From Desulfuromonadales bacterium (lineage in GTDB: Bacteria > Desulfobacterota > Desulfuromonadia > Desulfuromonadales > BM103), in NCBI GenBank assembly GCA_030640215.1, contig DAOWJU010000025.1, forward strand, positions 1-5,262: DNA of 5,262 nucleotides, in the 5' to 3' direction. Below the pieces are notes generated by a model. That model was given only the letters and a program-made list of their open reading frames with translations. It had not been told where the DNA came from and searched no databases. Each line of letters opens with the position of its first letter. The stretch's first letter is position 1. This document shows, piece by piece, positions 1 through 4,867 of this stretch. Made by a program: the position numbers and the translations under genes.

Positions 1-1
1 C

Positions 2-76
2 TTTGCTGCCCTGATGCGCAAGTTGGCTGAAGACAACAACGGTAGTTTCGTGGGCTTAAGCAGTTTGCAGAGATAA
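2..76 (+). CDS. 3' end of an upstream gene, product not identified
   Basis: Only the last 24 codons are inside the window, ending in TAA at 74-76. The visible residues include the stretch LMRKLAEDNNGSFVGLSSL. A pattern of the type 'LA-x-x-N-x-G-x-F/Y' near the C-terminus is seen in some von Willebrand factor A-like proteins, where it forms part of the last helix and strand, but 24 residues are too few to name a family. The frame is open from the first complete codon and no start is visible, so this is a truncation by the window edge, not a broken gene. No T-rich terminator hairpin follows the stop. The next gene starts 81 nt downstream and has its own promoter-like element. Confidence 0.55.
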   Translation, partial: FAALMRKLAEDNNGSFVGLSSLQR

Positions 77-93
77 AACATGGCAGTGTGAGA

Positions 94-99
94 TATAAT
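94..99 (+). promoter_or_regulatory. Possible sigma-70 -10 box before the lipoprotein gene
   Basis: A perfect TATAAT lies in the gap between the upstream gene and the lipoprotein gene, 58 nt before the latter's ATG. No good -35 box sits 16-18 nt upstream: that region reads about AGATAA, and the nearest TTGCAG (65-70) is 23 nt away, which is too far. There is no TGn extension. If used, transcription would start near 106, giving a leader of about 50 nt that contains the small dyad at 111-125. This would serve the lipoprotein and SDR genes together. Confidence 0.45.
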
Positions 100-110
100 G
101 GGCCCTTGGA

Positions 111-125
111 GGGAGAATATCTCCC
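111..125 (+). repeat. Small inverted repeat in the lipoprotein leader
   Basis: GGGAGA (111-116) and TCTCCC (120-125) are perfect 6-nt complements separated by ATA. The repeat lies just downstream of the predicted start of transcription. It could be a short 5'-leader hairpin or an operator. It is not followed by a T-run, so it does not look like a terminator. Six paired positions can arise by chance. Confidence 0.4.
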
Positions 126-157
126 AGAACAAAGATCAACATTCATGGAGATAATAA

Positions 158-583
158 ATGAAAATAACTCTTACTCTTTTGATAATGATAGCAACGTTGG
201 CTCTTAGCGGTTGTTCCAGCACGAAGAAACCGGTGCTCTATCCCAACACCCACCTGAACAGGGTCGGGCAGCAACAGGCAGATGCGGATATCAATGCGTG
301 TATGAGGATGGCTGAGACGAGCGGGGCCAACTCAGGTAAGAGCGAAGAACTTGCCAAGAATACAGCCAAAGCCGGTGCTGTCGGAGGCGCCACTGGAGCT
401 GTCGTCGGTGCGATTTCTTCGAGCGGCAGCGCCGGGCGCGGAGCCGCTATCGGTGGCGCCGGAGCAGCCACAGCAACCTTGGTCCGCGGGGCTTTCGACT
501 CTTCGGAGCCAACTCAGGTTTACATCCGGTTCGTCGATCAATGTCTGCGAGATAAAGGTTACCAGCCGATCGGATGGCGATGA
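158..583 (+). CDS. Glycine-zipper outer-envelope lipoprotein
   Basis: The product is a 141-residue predicted lipoprotein of unknown function. The N-terminus is a classic lipoprotein signal: a Lys at position 2, a hydrophobic stretch at about 3-16, and the lipobox L-S-G-C with the lipidated Cys at 19. After a polar region (20-70) comes an alanine/glycine-rich segment (about 71-112) with repeated G-x3-G spacing, such as G73, G76/G77, G80 and G84, then G95, G99 and G102. This is the glycine-zipper pattern of small membrane-associated envelope proteins. Two Cys outside the signal, C48 and C129, sit on either side of the zipper and could form a disulfide. The protein ends with C-L-R-D-K-G-Y. The ATG has a GGAG at 147-150 with 7-nt spacing. 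The SDR gene follows after 13 nt, so the two are probably co-transcribed. Glycine-zipper lipoproteins are often linked to envelope integrity, but the sequence does not show a specific role. Confidence 0.85.
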   Translation: MKITLTLLIMIATLALSGCSSTKKPVLYPNTHLNRVGQQQADADINACMRMAETSGANSGKSEELAKNTAKAGAVGGATGAVVGAISSSGSAGRGAAIGGAGAATATLVRGAFDSSEPTQVYIRFVDQCLRDKGYQPIGWR

Positions 584-585
584 TG

Positions 586-591
586 AGGAGG
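586..591 (+). promoter_or_regulatory. Ribosome binding site that fixes the SDR start
   Basis: A full AGGAGG lies 5 nt before the ATG at 597. The reading frame is open further upstream, back to 351 inside the lipoprotein gene. This site and the position of the Rossmann fold both show that translation starts at 597 and that the upstream open stretch is only overlap. Confidence 0.85.
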
Positions 592-596
592 TCAAT

Positions 597-1382
597 ATGG
601 ATCTGAATTTGACTGGTAAAATCGCTCTGGTCGTTGCGTCGAGTAAAGGATTGGGTAAAGCAATCGCCTCACAGTTGGCTGCTGAGGGGTGTGACCTGAT
701 GCTCACCAGCCGTAATGCCGAGCAACTGGAACGGACGAAACACGAATTGTTACCGACCGCCAAGGGCCGGGTTGAATGTTTTTCTTGTGATATCACCAAA
801 ACTGAAGACATTCAGGCTTTGGTCGTCGCAACCCGCAACCGACGTGGTCGCATCGATATTTTGATTAACAATGCTGGTGGCCCACCAGGCGGTGGATTTG
901 AGCAACTTGATGACGATGCCTGGCAAGCGGCATTTGAACTGAACCTGCTCAGTTATGTGCGCTTGATCCGCGAAGTACTGCCTGATCTGAAAGTAAGAGG
1001 TGGTCGGATCATCAACGTTGCCTCTTCCTCGATAAAGCAGCCGATTCCTGGTTTGATCCTCTCCAATGCATTCCGCATGGGCATTCTCGGTCTGGCTAAA
1101 AGTCTGGCCGACGAACTTGCGCCATACAACATCCTGGTTAATACCGTTGCACCGGGTCGGATAGCGACCGACCGCACCGCTTATCTTGATCAGCTCAAGG
1201 CCGATAAACGCGGCATCAGTAAGGAACAGGTGGTTCAGGAATCGCTGGGGAATATTCCGTTGCAGCGCTACGGCGATCCAGAAGAGTTTGCCAAGGTGGT
1301 CTGTTTTCTCGCTTCCGGAGCAGGTTCTTATGTCACTGGTAGCACTCTGATGGTTGATGGAGGCATGGTTAAAGGTTATTGA
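597..1382 (+). CDS. Short-chain dehydrogenase/reductase-like protein with degenerate active site
   Basis: This 261-residue protein has the size and fold pattern of classical SDRs related to FabG (3-oxoacyl-ACP reductase). Visible landmarks are the dinucleotide-binding turn at 13-20 (V-A-S-S-K-G-L-G), D65 in C-D-I after the third strand, NNAG at 91-94, the catalytic-strand Ser at 143, and the C-terminal S-x-L-M-V-D-G-G at 249-256. Aligned by eye without gaps to E. coli FabG from the catalytic Ser to the following helix, the Tyr position is Ser156 and the Lys position is Arg160. The usual Thr-Gly of the nucleotide-binding turn is Val13-Ala14. So the YxxxK pair is missing, although G18 and G20 remain. 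A known SDR subgroup (BKR_like_SDR_like) also departs from the cofactor motif and catalytic tetrad, and the L-S-N-x-x-R stretch here resembles it. Substrate and activity are unknown; it may be a divergent reductase or a nucleotide-binding non-enzyme. It is probably co-transcribed with the lipoprotein gene. Confidence 0.88.
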   Translation: MDLNLTGKIALVVASSKGLGKAIASQLAAEGCDLMLTSRNAEQLERTKHELLPTAKGRVECFSCDITKTEDIQALVVATRNRRGRIDILINNAGGPPGGGFEQLDDDAWQAAFELNLLSYVRLIREVLPDLKVRGGRIINVASSSIKQPIPGLILSNAFRMGILGLAKSLADELAPYNILVNTVAPGRIATDRTAYLDQLKADKRGISKEQVVQESLGNIPLQRYGDPEEFAKVVCFLASGAGSYVTGSTLMVDGGMVKGY

Positions 1383-1418
1383 CGGTCGTCGCAGATGCTT
1401 ATTGCCGTTGCCTGAAGA

Positions 1419-1434
1419 TGGCAAACTATTTGCT
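1419..1434 (+). promoter_or_regulatory. Sigma-54 (RpoN) -24/-12 promoter before the kinase-regulator operon
   Basis: The element reads TGGCA, then six bases, then TTGCT. Compared with the consensus TGGCACG-N4-TTGCW, both invariant doublets are present: GG at 1420-1421 and GC at 1432-1433, with exactly 10 nt between them. Only the two bases after TGGCA differ. Taking C1433 as -12, transcription would start near 1445, 28 nt before the kinase ATG at 1473. It lies in the gap after the SDR stop. Because the downstream regulator is itself a sigma-54 activator, this suggests positive autoregulation, which is an inference. Confidence 0.75.
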
Positions 1435-1472
1435 TGATAGAATGTCATTCAGTTCAAACGGAAACATCTCTC

Positions 1473-3305
1473 ATGATCAGGTTCTTTAAACAGATAGCGC
1501 CCTGGTGGTTGCTGGTCGTCGGTGTCCTTGTTGCCACTGGAGTGGTCTGGCAGGCTACACGCTTGACCTATGATGTTGCGCTGGAGAGCATCGAGGAAAC
1601 GGGCGAAGAGCGCCTGACCCTGTACGGCGGAACGTTGCGCGAAGCACTGAGTCGCTATGCTTATCTGCCCTACGTTCTGGCTCGCAACGGCGCGGTGCAG
1701 GAGCTGCTTGCCAGCGATGCTTCCAGTGAGCAGGTTAACCTCTACCTGGAGGGTCTGAACCGTGAAGCGGGGTCAGATGCACTCTACGTCATGGATGCGA
1801 CCGGTAACACCGTCGCAGCGAGCAACTGGCGACAACCGTTCAGCTATATTGGACAGAACTACGGTTATCGCCCCTATTTTATTGACGCTAAAGCAGGGCA
1901 TGAAGGACGTTTTTTTGCTATAGGTGCAACAACTGGTCGGCCTGGTTTCTTCATGTCTTATCCGGTGCATCGCTCGGAGCGCTTCCTTGGTGTTGTCGTG
2001 GCCAAAGTTGATCTCGACCCCTTGCAGGATGATTGGCATCAGGGCGGAGAAATCGTCATGGTCAGCGACGCCAATGGCGTTCTGTTTCTGTCCAGTCGCA
2101 AAGATTGGAAATACACTACACTCACCCCATTGTCCGCAGAACAGCGAGCGCATATTAGTGCTGGTCGCCAATATAGCGATCAAACGCTCAAACTTTTCCC
2201 TCTGCAAACCGTAAAAACAATAGATCAGAATCGCAGCATTGTGCGCGACGGAAAAATCCGCTACCTATTGCTTTCTCGGCAGTTAGTCGGGCAGGGATGG
2301 AAACTGTTTCATGTCGCACCTCTGGCGCCGGTACGCGAGCGGGCGGAAGCTGTGGCTCTTATCGGCACTGCTTCAGCGCTGTTGATTCTGGCCCTTGGTA
2401 TGTATGCACGTGAGCGGCGGCAGAAACAATTGTCACGACACAAAGCGCACGAGGCGGAGGCGATAAAGGCTGTAAATCTGCGCCTGCAGGAAGAGGTCGA
2501 AGAACATTGCCGAACTGAGCATGCTTTGCGCAATACTCAGGCTGAATTGGTACAAAACAGTAAATTGGCAGCCCTTGGACAAATGGCCGCCGGAATTGTC
2601 CACGAACTGAATCAGCCAATTGCAGCGATACGAACACATTCTGCCAGCGGTCGTCTGCTGCTTGATCGACATGAAGAAGAAAAAGCCCGAGAGTCATTCT
2701 CATCAGTTACCCGTATTACCGATCACATGGCCTCGATTACTGCTCAACTGAAGACCTTCGCCTACAAAACCCCCCGGCATTGCGAACCTGTCCTTGTCCA
2801 GGATTGCCTCACTGCAGCATTGGGGATGACCGAGACTCTCCTTGCTGAAGTGGGTGTGGTTGTTGAAATACAGCAGCCAACTGAACCGGTCATGATCAAT
2901 GGTGACCGAAACCGCTTAGAGCAAGTGCTGGTCAATCTGATCCGTAATGGTGTGGATGCAATGCGAGAAACCGAACAGCGGCTCCTGAATCTCAGCGTCT
3001 CAATCGATAGGGAGCTGGTTGAAATAGTGCTCTGTGACAGTGGCACTGGAATTGGGGAAGAAAACTTGGCCGAGCTTTTTAATCCATTCTTCACCACCAA
3101 GGAGGTGGGTAAGGGCTTGGGACTCGGATTGTCAATCAGTTATCGGATCATAGCTGATCTCGGTGGCACAATTCGTGCGACGAACAATTCTGGAGCCGGA
3201 GCCAGTTTTGTCGTACGGTTGCCCACACTGCCCACACTGCACATACTGACAGCAGGGGCTATAGGGGTAACAGAGGTAACAGAGACAACAGGAGTAAAGC
3301 AATGA
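1473..3305 (+). CDS. dctB: DctB-like sensor histidine kinase
   Basis: This is a 610-residue inner-membrane kinase of the C4-dicarboxylate sensor (DctB) type. TM1 is at about 11-29. A periplasmic double-Cache (PDC) domain follows (about 30-290), with the DctB-type block A-A-S-N-W (115-119), Q-N-Y-G-Y-R-P-Y-F (128-136) and G-R-x-G-F-F-M-S-Y-P-V (155-165). TM2 is at about 292-311. A charged, probably coiled-coil linker (about 312-360) leads to the HisKA domain with phospho-acceptor His377 in V-H-E-L-N-Q-P, then the HATPase domain: N-box Asn492, D-S-G-T-G (522-526), F-N-P-F-F-T-T-K (536-543) and G-K-G-L-G-L-G-L-S (546-554). A repetitive tail of about 26 residues follows. ATG 1473 is chosen over an in-frame TTG at 1434: the TTG lies inside the sigma-54 -12 box and upstream of its predicted start, while 1473 has a weak GGAA at 1460-1463. 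The stop overlaps the regulator start by 4 nt (ATGA). The signal is probably a dicarboxylate or related acid, but this is not proven by sequence. Confidence 0.92.
   Translation: MIRFFKQIAPWWLLVVGVLVATGVVWQATRLTYDVALESIEETGEERLTLYGGTLREALSRYAYLPYVLARNGAVQELLASDASSEQVNLYLEGLNREAGSDALYVMDATGNTVAASNWRQPFSYIGQNYGYRPYFIDAKAGHEGRFFAIGATTGRPGFFMSYPVHRSERFLGVVVAKVDLDPLQDDWHQGGEIVMVSDANGVLFLSSRKDWKYTTLTPLSAEQRAHISAGRQYSDQTLKLFPLQTVKTIDQNRSIVRDGKIRYLLLSRQLVGQGWKLFHVAPLAPVRERAEAVALIGTASALLILALGMYARERRQKQLSRHKAHEAEAIKAVNLRLQEEVEEHCRTEHALRNTQAELVQNSKLAALGQMAAGIVHELNQPIAAIRTHSASGRLLLDRHEEEKARESFSSVTRITDHMASITAQLKTFAYKTPRHCEPVLVQDCLTAALGMTETLLAEVGVVVEIQQPTEPVMINGDRNRLEQVLVNLIRNGVDAMRETEQRLLNLSVSIDRELVEIVLCDSGTGIGEENLAELFNPFFTTKEVGKGLGLGLSISYRIIADLGGTIRATNNSGAGASFVVRLPTLPTLHILTAGAIGVTEVTETTGVKQ
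3222..3292 (+). repeat. Two runs of 9-nt tandem repeats at the kinase gene's 3' end
   Basis: CCCACACTG occurs twice in tandem (3222-3230, 3231-3239), followed by a 7/9 copy, CACATACTG (3240-3248). After a short gap GGTAACAGA occurs twice in tandem (3266-3274, 3275-3283), followed by a looser copy, GACAACAGG (3284-3292). The unit length keeps the reading frame, so the repeats simply add the residues L-P-T-L-P-T and V-T-E-V-T-E after the end of the conserved ATPase domain. The last copy runs into the GGAG (3291-3294) that serves as ribosome binding site for the regulator gene. Confidence 0.75.
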
Positions 3306-4672
3306 CCAGCAAGCCCAGCAAGATCTATCTGGTTGATGACGATGCCGATCTGCGAGCAGCCACAGCGCAGTGGCTGGAGCTTGCCGATTACCAAGTTGAA
3401 ACATTTTCTGATGCTCCAAGTGCCTTGGCACGGATTAGTCCGGATATGTCGGCGGTGGTGGTCAGTGACGTCAAAATGCCCAAAATGGACGGCATGGAAT
3501 TTCTCGCCCAACTCACAGCCCTCGACAAAGATCTGCCGGTCGTACTGATTACCGCCCACGGTGATGTCCAGATGGCTGTCAAAGCAATCCGCCAGGGGGC
3601 CTACGATTTCATAGAAAAACCATTTGAACCGGAACGACTGCTCGATGTCCTGCAGCGTGCCAGTGAAAAGCGTCGTCTGGTGTTGGAAAATCGCGATCTG
3701 CGCCGACGGCTGAGTGGCAGCGTTGATATTGAAAAACGTCTGATTGGCGATTGCCCTGCGATCCAACGTTTGCGTACGGAGCTTCTTGATGTCGCAGACA
3801 CCGATGCACCGGTCCTGATCCAGGGCGAGACGGGCACCGGCAAAGAAGTGGTCGCCCAGTGTCTGCACGAGTTCAGCTCACGTCAAGATGGCAAATTCGT
3901 TGCCGTCAACTGTGGGGCAATTCCGGAGAATATGGTCGAAAGTGAACTCTTTGGCCACGAGCGCGGTGCTTTTACCGGAGCCGATCGGCGCCGTATTGGC
4001 CGGTTTGAATTTGCTCATAGGGGCAGCTTGTTTCTCGATGAAATAGGCACTATGCCCCTGCCTTTACAGGTCAAGGTACTACGCGCTCTGCAAGAACGGG
4101 AGATCGTTCGCATCGGCAGTAACGAACCTCAACCGATTGACATCCGCCTGATCAGCGCGACTCATTGCGACCTGCTGGCCGAATGTGCCTCCGCCCGCTT
4201 CCGCGAAGACCTCTACTACCGGATCAATGTGGTCGAATTACGTGTCCCACCTTTGCGCGAACGGGGTGGAGATATTCTTCTGCTCTTCGATTATTTCCTG
4301 GCCCAGTCCGCCGTCACATACAAACGTCCAGCAGTCTCAATGCAGGCCATTGATGCCGCCCTGTTGATGAGCCATGATTGGCCTGGGAATGTACGAGAAC
4401 TAAAGAATGTCGCTGAACGTTTTGTTCTCTCATCCTTACCAGAAGAACAGCGACTGGCAGTGATTCTCGGTACCTCCTGTCAAACCACAGCTGGACCGGA
4501 AAGTTCCGCCCTGCAGGAATTAATGCGACACTATGAGCGTGGCCTGCTTGAACACGCTCTAACCCGGCACAAGGGCGATGTCCAACTCGTGATGGAGGAA
4601 CTGAACCTGCCTCGTCGCACTCTTAACGAAAAAATGGCTCGCCACAACCTTGAGCGAAAGAATTTCACCTGA
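3302..4672 (+). CDS. dctD: DctD-like sigma-54-dependent response regulator
   Basis: This 456-residue NtrC-family activator has the complete three-domain layout. The receiver domain (about 6-122) has acidic residues D12-D14, phospho-acceptor Asp56, Thr84 and Lys106 in K-P-F. The AAA+ domain (about 145-380) has Walker A G-E-T-G-T-G-K-E (175-182), the sigma-54 contact loop G-A-F-T-G-A (222-227), Walker B L-F-L-D-E-I (243-248), F-R-E-D-L-Y-Y-R (300-307) and W-P-G-N-V-R-E-L (360-367). A Fis-type helix-turn-helix occupies about 425-449 (G-D-V-x9-L-P-R-R-T-L-x-E-K). The intact GAFTGA and Walker motifs predict a working activator that remodels sigma-54 polymerase after phosphorylation by the neighbouring kinase. 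ATG 3302 overlaps the kinase stop and has GGAG with 7-nt spacing, so the pair is translationally coupled. Likely targets are the sigma-54 promoter before the TAXI gene and possibly its own. The DctD name rests on the DctB-like partner and the domain layout; other NtrC-family names are possible. Confidence 0.93.
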   Translation: MTSKPSKIYLVDDDADLRAATAQWLELADYQVETFSDAPSALARISPDMSAVVVSDVKMPKMDGMEFLAQLTALDKDLPVVLITAHGDVQMAVKAIRQGAYDFIEKPFEPERLLDVLQRASEKRRLVLENRDLRRRLSGSVDIEKRLIGDCPAIQRLRTELLDVADTDAPVLIQGETGTGKEVVAQCLHEFSSRQDGKFVAVNCGAIPENMVESELFGHERGAFTGADRRRIGRFEFAHRGSLFLDEIGTMPLPLQVKVLRALQEREIVRIGSNEPQPIDIRLISATHCDLLAECASARFREDLYYRINVVELRVPPLRERGGDILLLFDYFLAQSAVTYKRPAVSMQAIDAALLMSHDWPGNVRELKNVAERFVLSSLPEEQRLAVILGTSCQTTAGPESSALQELMRHYERGLLEHALTRHKGDVQLVMEELNLPRRTLNEKMARHNLERKNFT

Positions 4673-4675
4673 CCA

Positions 4676-4711
4676 GTATCGGCAAGTTCTTGCCGATACG
4701 CTAGTTTTTTT
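4676..4711 (+). terminator. Probable rho-independent terminator after the regulator gene
   Basis: GTATCGGCAAG (4676-4686) and CTTGCCGATAC (4689-4699) are perfect 11-nt complements separated by TT, so a strong hairpin with a 4-nt effective loop can form. Seven T residues follow at 4705-4711. The hairpin starts 4 nt after the regulator's stop codon, as expected for an operon terminator. One oddity is that five bases (GCTAG) lie between stem and T-run, more than in typical terminators, so efficiency may be reduced. The dyad might also serve as a binding site (see findings). Confidence 0.7.
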
Positions 4712-4718
4712 CAGCAAG

Positions 4719-4731
4719 GTTTCGCCGAAAC
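4719..4731 (+). repeat. 13-bp dyad, possible regulator binding site
   Basis: GTTTCG and CGAAAC flank a single central C at 4725. The dyad lies 82 nt upstream of the predicted sigma-54 start near 4807, a distance usual for enhancer-binding proteins. No T-run follows, so it does not look like a terminator. Assigning it to the adjacent regulator is an inference. Confidence 0.4.
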
Positions 4732-4780
4732 ATCTCCCCTCCTCCAGATCAAAGCTCGAATTCACAGCGGCAATCGACTC

Positions 4781-4796
4781 TGGTATGTCCCTTGCT
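4781..4796 (+). promoter_or_regulatory. Sigma-54 (RpoN) -24/-12 promoter before the TAXI gene
   Basis: The element reads TGGTATG, then TCCC, then TTGCT. Against the consensus TGGCACG-N4-TTGCW it differs at two positions (T for C at 4784 and 4786). GG at 4782-4783 and GC at 4794-4795 have the required 10-nt separation, and the -12 half is a perfect match. Taking C4795 as -12, transcription would start near 4807, giving a leader of 61 nt. Being located directly between a sigma-54 activator gene and a transporter gene strengthens the call. A TATAAA at 4812-4817 lacks a properly spaced -35 box, so a sigma-70 promoter is less likely. Confidence 0.78.
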
Positions 4797-4856
4797 TTAT
4801 CATTTTCCCAATATAAACGATGGAACCCCTTATCCAAGTTCGGATCACTAAACATT

Positions 4857-4863
4857 GAGGAGG
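4857..4863 (+). promoter_or_regulatory. Strong ribosome binding site of the TAXI gene
   Basis: GAGGAGG lies 4 nt before ATG 4868. A second in-frame ATG at 4874 would have 10-nt spacing. The first is preferred, but the choice changes only two residues at the start of the signal peptide. The strength of the site fits the high expression needed for a periplasmic binding protein. Confidence 0.8.
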
Positions 4864-4867
4864 AAAA

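Noticed and set aside
351..596. In-frame open stretch that would extend the SDR protein N-terminally by 82 residues
   Set aside because: It lies inside the lipoprotein gene in another frame, and the extra residues do not resemble a domain. The AGGAGG at 586-591 and the Rossmann-fold N-terminus place the start at 597.
750..1448. Open frame of 232 codons on the minus strand
   Set aside because: It is antisense to the SDR gene, with no domain or convincing ribosome site. It reflects base composition of the real gene.
3164..3179. Sigma-54-like element TGGCACA-ATTC-GTGCG inside the kinase gene
   Set aside because: The GG-N10-GC spacing is right and the -24 half is good, but the -12 half matches poorly. 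The bases also encode the conserved G-G-T-I-R segment of the ATPase domain, so coding constraint explains them. An internal promoter for the regulator cannot be excluded.
3140..3868. Long open frame of 242 codons on the minus strand
   Set aside because: It lies opposite the well-supported kinase and regulator genes, and its translation shows no recognisable domain. It is an antisense shadow of their codon pattern.
4727..4736. Ten-base match GAAACATCTC shared with 1461-1470 upstream of the kinase gene
   Set aside because: Several ten-base matches are expected by chance in a window this size. The two copies sit in different positions relative to their promoters.
4812..4817. TATAAA as a sigma-70 -10 box for the TAXI gene
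   Set aside because: The only TTGCTT upstream (4792-4797) is 14 nt away, too short a spacer, and that TTGC is better explained as the sigma-54 -12 element.
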